Assembly: GCA_963932145.1 (NCBI GenBank)
Contig: CAWVQA010000113.1
Location: forward strand, 1 to 64,000
Source of the DNA: Acanthosepion lycidas
Taxonomy: Eukaryota > Mollusca > Cephalopoda > Sepiida > Sepiidae
DNA: 64,000 nt
Direction: 5' to 3'
Below the pieces are notes generated by a model that was not told the origin of the DNA, made no database searches, and worked only from the letters and a program-made list of their open reading frames with translations. A program made the position numbers and the translations under genes. This document shows positions 24,082-34,920 of this stretch, piece after piece (positions within the stretch are counted from its first letter, which is position 1; each line of letters opens with the position of its first letter).

Positions 24082-27000
24082 TATGTAATTAAAAGTTGTG
24101 TAAAACATAAAATCTTAAATATAACTTTGTCAAAACATCTGAAACTAGTTAAAATCAATAAGTTTTGATTGATTTCATATCGATTTTCAATAATTTCATT
24201 GTTTTTCTAATGTTTTCAAAAAGTTATTGATATTTACAAACTAGCGTTGAAAAAGTAGTGAAAAAAGCAAGATTTTCAATGTAAATCGCTATGTAATTAA
24301 AAGTTGTGTAAAACATAAAATCTTAAATAAAACTTTGTCAAAACTTCTGAAACTAGTTAAAATCAATAAGATTTGATTGATTTCATATCGATTTTCAATA
24401 ATTTCATTGTTTTTCTAATGTTTTCAAACAGTTATTGATATTTACAAACTAGCGTTAAAAAGTAGTCAGAACAGCTAGATTTTGCATGTAAATCGCTATG
24501 TAATTAAAAGTTGTGTAAAACATAAAATCTTAAATATAACTTTGTCAAAACATCTGAAACTAGTTAAAATCAATAAGTTTTGATTGATTTCATATCGATT
24601 TTCAATAATTTCATTGTTTTTATAATGTTTTCAAACAGTTATTGATATTTACAAACTAGCGTTGAAAAAGTAGTGAAAAAAGCTAGATTTTGCATGTAAA
24701 TCGCTATGTAATTAAAAGTTGTGTAAAACATAAAATCTTAAATAAAACTTTGTCAAAACTTCTGAAACTAGTTAAAATCAATAAGTTTTGATTGATTTCA
24801 TATCGATTTTCAATAATTTCATTGTTTTTCTAATGTTTTCAAACAGTTATTGATATTTACAAACTAGCGTTAAAAAGTAGTCAAAATAGCTAGATTTTGC
24901 ATGTAAATCGCTATATAAGTAAAAGTTGTGTAAAACATAAAATCTTAAATATAACTTTGTCAAAACATCTGAAACTAGTTAAAATCAATAAGTTTTGATT
25001 GATTTCATATCGATTTTCAATAATTTCATTGTTTTTCTAATGTTTTCAAAAAGTTATTGATATTTACAAACTAGCGTTGAAAAAGTAGTGAAAAAAGCTA
25101 GATTTTCAATGTAAATCGCTATGTAATTAAAAGTTGTGTAAAACATAAAATCTTAAATAAAACTTTGTCAAAACTTCTGAAACTAGTTAAAATCAATAAG
25201 ATTTTATTGATTTCATATCGATTTTCAATAATTTCATTGTTTTTCTAATGTTTTCAAACAGTTATTGATATTTACAAACTAGCGTTAAAAAGTAGTCAAA
25301 ACAGCTAGATTTTCAATGTAAATCGCTATGTAATTAAAAGTTGTGTAAAACATAAAATCTTAAATAAAACTTTGTCAAAACTTCTGAAACTAGTTAAAAT
25401 CAATAAGATTTTATTGATTTCATATCGATTTTCAATAATTTCATTGTTTTTCTAATGTTTTCAAACAGTTATTGATATTTACAAACTAGCGTTAAAAAGT
25501 AGTCAAAACAGCTAGATTTTGCATGTAAATCGCTATATAAGTAAAAGTTGTGTAAAACATAAAATCTTAAATATAACTTTGTCAAAACATCTGAAACTAG
25601 TTAAAATCAATAAGTGTTGATTGATTTTATATCGATTTTCAACAATTTCATTGTTTTTCTAATGTTTTCAAAGAGTTATTGATATTTACAAACTAGCGTT
25701 GAAAAAGTAGTGAAAAAAGCTATATTTTCAATGTAAATCGCTATGTAATTAAAAGTTGTGTAAAACATAAAATCTTAAATAAAACTTTGTCAAAACTTCT
25801 GAAACTAGTTAAAATCAATAAGATTTGATCGATTTCATATCGATTATCAATAATTTCATTGTTTTTCTAATGTTTTCAAAGAGTTATTTATATTTACAAA
25901 CTAGCGTTAAAAAGTAGTCGTAACAGCTAGATTTTGCATATAAATCGCTATGTAATTAAAAGTTGTGTAAAACATAAAATCTTAAATAAAACTTTGTCAA
26001 AACTTCTGAAACTAGTTAAAATCAATAAGTTTTGATTGATTTCATATCGATTTTCAATAATTTCATTGTTTTTCTAATGTTTTCAAACAGTTATTGATAT
26101 TTACAAACTAGCGTTGAAAAAGTAGTGAAAAAAGCTAGATTTTGCATGTAAATCGCTATGTAATTAAAAGTTGTGTAAAACATAAAATCTTAAATATAAC
26201 TTTGTCAAAACTTCTGAAACTAGTTAAAATCAATAAGTTTTGATTGATTTCATATCGATTTTCAATAATTTCATTGTTTTTCTAATGTTTTCAAACAGTT
26301 ATTGATATTTACAAACTAGCGTTAAAAAGTAGTCAAAACAGCTAGATTTTGCATGTAAATCGCAATATAAGTAAAAGTTGTGTAAAACATAAAATCTTAA
26401 ATATAACTTTGTCAAAACATCTGAAACTAGTTAAAATCAATAAGTTTTGATTGATTTCATATCGATTTTCAATAATTTCATTGTTTTTCTAATGTTTTCA
26501 AACAGTTATTGATATTTACAAACTAGCGTTGAAAAAGTAGTGAAAAAAGCTAGATTTTGCATGTAAATCGCTATGTAATTAAAAGTTGTGTAAAACATAA
26601 AATCTTAAATAAAACTTTGTCAAAACTTCTGAAACTAGTTAAAATCAATAAGATTTGATTGATTTCATATCGATTTTCAATAATTTCATTGTTTTTCTAA
26701 TGTTTTCAAAGAGTTATTGATATTTACAAACTATCGTTAAAAAGTACTGAAAAAAGCTAGATTTTGCATGTAAATCGCTATGTAATTAAAAGTTGTGTAA
26801 AACATAAAATCTTAAATAAAACTTTGTCAAAACTTCTGAAACTAGTTAAAATCAATAAGTTTTGATTGATTTCATATCGATTTTCAATAATTTCATTGTT
26901 TTTCTAATGTTTTCAAAAAGTTATTGATATTTACAAACTAGCGTTAAAAAGTAGTCAAAATAGCTAGATTTTGCATGTAAATCGCTATATAAGTAAAAGT

Positions 27001-27596
27001 TGTGTAAAACATAAAATCTTAAATATAACTTTGTCAAAACATCTGAAACTAGTTAAAATCAATAAGTTTTGATTGATTTCATATCGATTTTCAATAATTT
27101 CATTGTTTTTCTAATGTTTTCAAAAAGTTATTGATATTTACAAACTAGCGTTGAAAAAGTAGTGAAAAAAGCTAGATTTTCAATGTAAATCGCTATGTAA
27201 TTAAAAGTTGTGTAAAACATAAAATCTTAAATAAAACTTTGTCAAAACTTCTGAAACTAGTTAAAATCAATAAGATTTGATTGATTTCATATCGATTTTC
27301 AATAATTTCATTGTTTTTCCAATGTTTTCAAAGAGTTATTGATATTTACAAACTAGCGTTAAAAAGTAGTGAAAAAAGCTAGATTTTGCATGTAAATCGC
27401 TATGTAATTAAAAGTTGTGTAAAACATAAAATCTTAAATAAAACTTTGTCAAAACTTCTGAAACTAGTTAAAATCAATAAGATTTGATTGATTTCATATC
27501 GATTTTCAATAATTTCATTGTTTTTCTAATGTTTTCAAAGAGTTATTGATATTTACAAACTATCGTTAAAAAGTACTGAAAAAAGCTAGATTTTGC
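24082..27596 (+). repeat. Irregular satellite stretch with a divergent patch
   Basis: About seventeen monomers without a clear tandem HOR. AGTCAGAAC (24461) recurs at 61996, offset 37535, one monomer more than block I. From about 25620 to 25945 there are many private changes: GATTTTATATC near 25626, TATATTTTC near 25721, GATCGATTTC near 25829, GATTATCAA near 25843, AGTCGTAAC at 25916 and GCATATAAATC near 25936. Two monomers with CTATCG and AAGTACTG lie 829 bp apart (26731 and 27560), a four-monomer spacing. Confidence 0.85.
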
Positions 27597-29139
27597 ATGT
27601 AAATCGCTATGTAATTAAAAGTTGTGTAAAACATAAAATCTTAAATAAAACTTTGTCAAAACTTCTGAAACTAGTTAAAATCAATAAGATTTTATTGATT
27701 TCATATCGATTTTCAATAAATCATTGTTTTTCTAATGTTTTCAAAGAGTTATTGATATTTACAAACTAGCGTTAAAAAGTAGTGAAAAAAGCTAGATTTT
27801 GCATGTAAATCGCTATGTAATTAAAAGTTGTGTAAAACATAAAATCTTAAATAAAACTTTGTCGAAACTTCTGAAACTAGTTAAAATCAATAAGATTTGA
27901 TCGATTTCATATCGATTTTCAATAATTTCATTGTTTTTCTAATGTTTTCAAACAGTTATTGATATTTACAAACTAGCGTTAAAAAGTAGTCAAAACAGCT
28001 AGATTTTGCATGTAAATCGCTATATAAGTAAAAGTTGTGTAAAACATAAAATCTTAAATATAACTTTGTCAAAACATCTGAAACTAGTTAAAATCAATAA
28101 GTGTTGATTGATTTCATATCGATTTTCAACAATTTCCTTGTTTTTCTAATGTTTTCTAAGAGTTATTGATATTTACAAACTAGCGTTGAAAAAGTAGTGA
28201 AAAAAGCTAGATTTTCAATGTAAATCGCTATGTAATTAAAAGTTGTGTAAAACATAAAATCTTAAATATAACTTTGTCAAAACTTCTGAAACTAGTTAAA
28301 ATCAATAAGATTTGATTGATTTCATATCGATTTTCAATAATTTCATTGTTTTTCTAATGTTTTCAAAGAGTTATTGATATTTACAAACTATCGTTAAAAA
28401 GTAGTGAAAAAATCTAGATTTTGCATGTAAATCGCTATGTAATTAAAAGTTGTGTAAAACATAAAATCTTAAATAAAACTTTGTCAAAACTTCTGAAACT
28501 AGTTAAAATCAATAAGTTTTAATTGATTTCATATCGATTTTCAATAATTTCATTGTTTTTCTAATGTTTTCAAACAGTTATTGATATTTACAAACTAGCG
28601 TTGAAAAAGTAGTGAAAAAAGCAAGATTTTCAATGTAAATCGCTATGTAATTAAAAGTTGTGTAAAACATAAAATCTTAAATAAAACTTTGTCAAAACTT
28701 CTGAAACTAGTTAAAATCAATAAGATTTGATTGATTTCATATCGATTTTCAATAATTTCATTGTTTTTCTAATGTTTTCAAACAGTTATTGATATTTACA
28801 AACTAGCGTTAAAAAGTAGTCAAAACAGCTAGATTTTGCATGTAAATCGCAATATAAGTAAAAGTTGTGTAAAACATAAAATCTTAAATATGACTTTGTC
28901 AAAACATCTGAAACTAGTTAAAATCAATAAGTTTAGATTGATTTCATATCGATTTTCAATAATTTCATTGTTTTTCTAATGTTTTCAAACAGTTATTGAT
29001 ATTTACAAACTAGCGTTGAAAAAGTAGTGAAAAAAGCTAGATTTTGCATGTAAATCGCTATGTAATTAAAATTTGTGTAAAACATAAAATCTTAAATAAA
29101 ACTTTGTCAAAACTTCTGAAACTAGTTAAAATCAATAAG
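27597..29139 (+). repeat. Block F, copy 1
   Basis: Seven to eight monomers repeated at 32573-34323. Markers: GTCGAAAC (27862 and 32839), GATCGATTTC, AATTTCCTTG (28131 and 33108), AATCTAG in the monomer start (28411 and 33388), then AATATGAC (28891 and 34075), TTTAGATTG and AAAATTTGTG. Offset is 4977 bp up to 28602 and 5184 bp after it, so copy 2 has one extra 207-bp monomer. A 1-bp deletion (CAATAAATCATTG) near 27717 is private to this copy. Confidence 0.88.
28413..28418. other. Rare TCTAGA site from GC-to-TC change at the monomer start
   Basis: The usual AAGCTAGATTTT reads AATCTAGATTTT, creating TCTAGA (XbaI). The same change is at 33390-33395 and 53714-53719 and marks copies of block F. 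I saw no other monomer with it, so it is a useful physical marker. Confidence 0.8.
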
Positions 29140-30486
29140 TTTTGATTGATTTCATATCGATTTTCAATAATTTCATTGTTTTTCTAATGTTCTCAAAAAG
29201 TTATTGATATTTACAAACTAGCGTTGAAAAAGTAGTGAAAAAAGCTAGATTTTCAATGTAAATCGCTATGTAATTAAAAGTTGTGTAAAACATAAAATCT
29301 TAAATAAAACTTTGTCAAAACTTCTGAAACTAGTTAAAATCAATAAGATTTTATTGATTTCATATCGATTTTCAATAATTTCATTGTTTTTCTAATGTTT
29401 TCAAACAGTTATTGATATTTACAAACTAGCGTTAAAAAGTAGTCAAAACAGCTAGATTTTGCATGTAAATCGCAATATAAGTAAAAGTTGTGTAAAACAT
29501 AAAATCTTAAATATAACTTTGTCAAAACATCTGAAACTAGTTAAAATCAATAAGTTTTGATTGATTTCATATCGATTTTCAATAATTTCATTGTTTTTAT
29601 AATGTTTTCAAACAGTTATTGATATTCACAAACTAGCGTTGAAAAAGTAGTGAAAAAAGCTAGATTTTGCATGTAAATCGCTATGTAATTAAAAGTTGTG
29701 TAAAACATAAAATCTTAAATAAAACTTTGTCAAAACTTCTGAAACTAGTTAAAATCAATAAGTTTTGATTGATTTCATATCGATTTTCAATAATTTCATT
29801 GTTTTTCTAATGTTTTCAAACAGTTATTGATATTTACAAACTAGCGTTAAAAAGTAGTCAAAATAGCTAGATTTTGCATGTAAATCGCTATATAAGTAAA
29901 AGTTGTGTAAAACATAAAATCTTAAATATAACTTTGTCAAAACATCTGAAACTAGTTAAAATCAATAAGTTTTGATTGATTTCATATCGATTTTCAATAA
30001 TTTCATTGTTTTTCTAATGTTTTCAAAAAGTTATTGATATTTACAAACTAGCGTTGAAAAAGTAGTGAAAAAAGCTAGATTTTCAATGTAAATCGCTATG
30101 TAATTAAAAGTTGTGTAAAACATAAAATCTTAAATAAAACTTTGTCAAAACTTCTGAAACTAGTTAAAATCAATAAGATTTTATTGATTTCATATCGATT
30201 TTCAATAATTTCATTGTTTTTCTAATGTTTTCAAACAGTTATTGATATTTACAAACTAGCGTTAAAAAGTAGTCAAAACAGCTAGATTTTCAATGTAAAT
30301 CGCTATGTAATTAAAAGTTGTGTAAAACATAAAATCTTAAATAAAACTTTGTCAAAACTTCTGAAACTAGTTAAAATCAATAAGATTTTATTGATTTCAT
30401 ATCGATTTTCAATAATTTCATTGTTTTTCTAATGTTTTCAAAGAGTTATTGATATTTACAAACTAGCGTTAAAAAGTAGTGAAAAA

Positions 30487-31108
30487 AGCTAGATTTTGCA
30501 TGTAAATCGCTATGTAATTAAAAGTTGTGTAAAACATAAAATCTTAAATAAAACTTTGTCGAAACTTCTGAAACTAGTTAAAATCAATAAGATTTGATTG
30601 ATTTCATATCGATTTTCAATAATTTCATTGTTTTTCTAATGTTTTCAAACAGTTATTGATATTTACAAACTAGCGTTAAAAAGTAGTCAAAACAGCTAGA
30701 TTTTGCATGTAAATCGCTATATAAGTAAAAGTTGTGTAAAACATAAAATCTTAAATATAACTTTGTCAAAACATCTGAAACTAGTTAAAATCAATAAGTG
30801 TTGATTGATTTCATATCGATTTTCAACAATTTCATTGTTTTTCTAATGTTTTCAAAGAGTTATTGATATTTACAAACTAGCGTTGAAAAAGTAGTGAAAA
30901 AAGCTAGATTTTCAATGTAAATCGCTATGTAATTAAAAGTTGTGTAAAACATAAAATCTTAAATAAAACTTTGTCAAAACTTCTGAAACTAGTTAAAATC
31001 AATAAGATTTGATTGATTTCATATCGATTTTCAATAATTTCATTGTTTTTCTAATGTTTTCAAAGAGTTATTGATATTTACAAACTAGCGTTAAAAAGTA
31101 GTGAAAAA
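30487..31108 (+). repeat. 3-monomer tandem unit in block E, first copy (622 bp)
   Basis: Three monomers (207 + 208 + 207): GTCGAAAC/ATTTGATTG/CAG; TATATAAG/TGTTGATTG with CAACAATTTC and GAG; CAATG/ATTTGATTG with GAG and hybrid tail TTAAAAAGTAGTG. The next 622 bp repeat the same order. Corresponding units are at 36293-36914 and 55787-56408. Confidence 0.9.
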
Positions 31109-31730
31109 AGCTAGATTTTGCATGTAAATCGCTATGTAATTAAAAGTTGTGTAAAACATAAAATCTTAAATAAAACTTTGTCGAAACTTCTGAAACTAGT
31201 TAAAATCAATAAGATTTGATTGATTTCATATCGATTTTCAATAATTTCATTGTTTTTCTAATGTTTTCAAACAGTTATTGATATTTACAAACTAGCGTTA
31301 AAAAGTAGTCAAAACAGCTAGATTTTGCATGTAAATCGCTATATAAGTAAAAGTTGTGTAAAACATAAAATCTTAAATATAACTTTGTCAAAACATCTGA
31401 AACTAGTTAAAATCAATAAGTGTTGATTGATTTCATATCGATTTTCAACAATTTCATTGTTTTTCTAATGTTTTCAAAGAGTTATTGATATTTACAAACT
31501 AGCGTTGAAAAAGTAGTGAAAAAAGCTAGATTTTCAATGTAAATCGCTATGTAATTAAAAGTTGTGTAAAACATAAAATCTTAAATAAAACTTTGTCAAA
31601 ACTTCTGAAACTAGTTAAAATCAATAAGATTTGATTGATTTCATATCGATTTTCAATAATTTCATTGTTTTTCCAATGTTTTCAAAGAGTTATTGATATT
31701 TACAAACTAGCGTTAAAAAGTAGATAAAAA
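31109..31730 (+). repeat. 3-monomer tandem unit in block E, second copy (622 bp)
   Basis: Direct repeat of the previous 622 bp. It differs in the third monomer by CCAATG and the tail GTAGATAAAAA at 31721. Both differences also occur in the second units at 36915-37536 and 56409-57030, so the tandem pair existed before block E was triplicated. Confidence 0.9.
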
Positions 31731-32100
31731 AGCTAGATTTTGCATGTAAATCGCTATGTAATTAAAAGTTGTGTAAAACATAAAATCTTAAATAAAACTT
31801 TGTCAAAACTTCTGAAACTAGTTAAAATCAATAAGATTTGATTGATTTCATATCGATTTTCAATAATTTCATTGTTTTTCTAATGTTTTCAAAGAGTTAT
31901 TGATATTTACAAACTATCGTTAAAAAGTAGTGAAAAAAGCTAGATTTTGCATGTAAATCGCTATGTAATTAAAAGTTGTGTAAAACATAAAATCTTAAAT
32001 AAAACTTTGTCAAAACTTCTGAAACTAGTTAAAATCAATAAGTTTTAATTGATTTCATATCGATTTTAAATAATTTCATTGTTTTTCTAATGTTTTCAAA

Positions 32101-32572
32101 CAGTTATTTATATTTACAAACTAGCGTTAAAAAGTAGTCAAAACAGCTAGATTTTGCATGTAAATCGCTATGTAATTAAAAGTTGTGTAAAACATAAAAT
32201 CTTAAATATAACTTTGTCAAAACATCTGAAACTAGTTAAAATCAATAAGTTTTGATTGATTTCATATCGATTTTCAATAATTTCATTGTTTTTCTAATGT
32301 TTTCAAAAAGTTATTGATATTTACAAACTAGCGTTGAAAAAGTAGTGAAAAAAGCTAGATTTTCAATGTAAATCGCTATGTAATTAAAAGTTGTGTAAAA
32401 CATAAAATCTTAAATAAAACTTTGTCAAAACTTCTGAAACTAGTTAAAATCAATAAGATTTTATTGATTTCATATCGATTTTCAATAATTTCATTGTTTT
32501 TCTAATGTTTTCAAACAGTTATTGATATTTACAAACTAGCGTTAAAAAGTAGTCAAAACAGCTAGATTTTCA
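32101..32572 (+). repeat. Short satellite joint between block E and block F copy 2
   Basis: About two monomers: the right part of a CAG/TTATTTATA monomer, a TATGTAAT/ATAAC/ATCTG/AAAAG monomer, and a CAATG/ATTTTATTG monomer. Up to 32461 this matches block E copy 3 (to 57761); copy 2 instead switches to AAAAG at 37907. Confidence 0.85.
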
Positions 32573-34323
32573 ATGTAAATCGCTATGTAATTAAAAGTTG
32601 TGTAAAACATAAAATCTTAAATAAAACTTTGTCAAAACTTCTGAAACTAGTTAAAATCAATAAGATTTTATTGATTTCATATCGATTTTCAATAATTTCA
32701 TTGTTTTTCTAATGTTTTCAAAGAGTTATTGATATTTACAAACTAGCGTTAAAAAGTAGTGAAAAAAGCTAGATTTTGCATGTAAATCGCTATGTAATTA
32801 AAAGTTGTGTAAAACATAAAATCTTAAATAAAACTTTGTCGAAACTTCTGAAACTAGTTAAAATCAATAAGATTTGATCGATTTCATATCGATTTTCAAT
32901 AATTTCATTGTTTTTCTAATGTTTTCAAACAGTTATTGATATTTACAAACTAGCGTTAAAAAGTAGTCAAAACAGCTAGATTTTGCATGTAAATCGCTAT
33001 ATAAGTAAAAGTTGTGTAAAACATAAAATCTTAAATATAACTTTGTCAAAACATCTGAAACTAGTTAAAATCAATAAGTGTTGATTGATTTCATATCGAT
33101 TTTCAACAATTTCCTTGTTTTTCTAATGTTTTCAAAGAGTTATTGATATTTACAAACTAGCGTTGAAAAAGTAGTGAAAAAAGCTAGATTTTCAATGTAA
33201 ATCGCTATGTAATTAAAAGTTGTGTAAAACATAAAATCTTAAATATAACTTTGTCAAAACTTCTGAAACTAGTTAAAATCAATAAGATTTGATTGATTTC
33301 ATATCGATTTTCAATAATTTCATTGTTTTTCTAATGTTTTCAAAGAGTTATTGATATTTACAAACTATCGTTAAAAAGTAGTGAAAAAATCTAGATTTTG
33401 CATGTAAATCGCTATGTAATTAAAAGTTGTGTAAAACATAAAATCTTAAATAAAACTTTGTCAAAACTTCTGAAACTAGTTAAAATCAATAAGTTTTAAT
33501 TGATTTCATATCGATTTTCAATAATTTCATTGTTTTTCTAATGTTTTCAAACAGTTATTGATATTTACAAACTAGCGTTAAAAAGTAGTCAAAACAGCTA
33601 GATTTTGCATGTAAATCGCTATGTAATTAAAAGTTGTGTAAAACATAAAATCTTAAATATAACTTTGTCAAAACATCTGAAACTAGTTAAAATCAATAAG
33701 TTTTGATTGATTTCATATCGATTTTCAATAATTTCATTGTTTTTCTAATGTTTTCAAAAAGTTATTGATATTTACAAACTAGCGTTGAAAAAGTAGTGAA
33801 AAAAGCAAGATTTTCAATGTAAATCGCTATGTAATTAAAAGTTGTGTAAAACATAAAATCTTAAATAAAACTTTGTCAAAACTTCTGAAACTAGTTAAAA
33901 TCAATAAGATTTGATTGATTTCATATCGATTTTCAATAATTTCATTGTTTTTCTAATGTTTTCAAACAGTTATTGATATTTACAAACTAGCGTTAAAAAG
34001 TAGTCAAAACAGCTAGATTTTGCATGTAAATCGCAATATAAGTAAAAGTTGTGTAAAACATAAAATCTTAAATATGACTTTGTCAAAACATCTGAAACTA
34101 GTTAAAATCAATAAGTTTAGATTGATTTCATATCGATTTTCAATAATTTCATTGTTTTTCTAATGTTTTCAAACAGTTATTGATATTTACAAACTAGCGT
34201 TGAAAAAGTAGTGAAAAAAGCTAGATTTTGCATGTAAATCGCTATGTAATTAAAATTTGTGTAAAACATAAAATCTTAAATAAAACTTTGTCAAAACTTC
34301 TGAAACTAGTTAAAATCAATAAG
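32573..34323 (+). repeat. Block F, copy 2 (with one extra monomer)
   Basis: Second copy of 27597-29139. A 207-bp monomer is inserted relative to copy 1 at about 33580-33786, shifting the offset from 4977 to 5184 bp. TCTAGA is at 33390-33395, AATATGAC at 34075 and TTTAGATTG near 34114. A third partial copy of the middle is at 53570-54212, offset 20324 bp, and includes the GCAAGATTTTC start near 33805 and 54129. Confidence 0.88.
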
Positions 34324-34920
34324 ATTTGATTGATTTCATATCGATTTTCAATAATTTCATTGTTTTTCTAATGTTTTCAAAGAGTTATTGATATTTACAA
34401 ACTAGCGTTAAAAAGTAGTGAAAAAAGCTAGATTTTGCATGTAAATCGCTATGTAATTAAAAGTTGTGTAAAACATAAAATCTTAAATATAACTTTGTCA
34501 AAACATCTGAAACTAGTTAAAATCAATAAGTTTTGATTGATTTCATATCGATTTTCAATAATTTCATTGTTTTTATAATGTTTTCAAACAGTTATTGATA
34601 TTTACATACTAGCGTTGAAAAAGTAGTGAAAAAAGCTAGATTTTGCATGTAAATCGCTATGTAATTAAAAGTTGTGTAAAACATAAAATCTTAAATAAAA
34701 CTTTGTCAAAACTTCTGAAGCTAGTTAAAATCAATAAGTTTTGATTGATTTCATATCGATTTTCAATAATTTCATTGTTTTTCTAATGTTTTCAAACAGT
34801 TATTGATATTTACAAACTAGCGTTAAAAAGTAGTCAAAATAGCTAGATTTTGCATGTAAATCGCTATATAAGTAAAAGTTGTGTAAAACATAAAATCTTA
34901 AATATAACTTTGTCAAAACA
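34324..34920 (+). repeat. Satellite joint between block F copy 2 and block E copy 2
   Basis: About three monomers: ATTTGATTG/GAG with hybrid tail, then ATAATG with ACATAC near 34605, then GAAGCTAG near 34718. The ACATAC/GAAGCTAG pair is the same couplet seen at 1046-1460, 4777-5191, 17632-18046 and later near 38.96, 41.66, 45.80 and 58.66 kb. It is the most widely redistributed two-monomer unit here. Confidence 0.85.

Larger units (their letters stand above)
29115..32100 (+). repeat. Block E, copy 1
   Basis: About 14.4 monomers found three times. Markers: GATATTCAC (29621, 35427, 54921), paired GTCGAAAC (30559 and 31181), GTAGATAAAA (31721, 37527, 57021), CTATCG, and CGATTTTAAATAATT near 32061. 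Offset to copy 2 is 5806 bp and to copy 3 is 25300 bp. Copies 1 and 2 diverge at 32101 (C) against 37907 (A). A private TTCTCAAAAAG lies near 29191. Confidence 0.9.
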
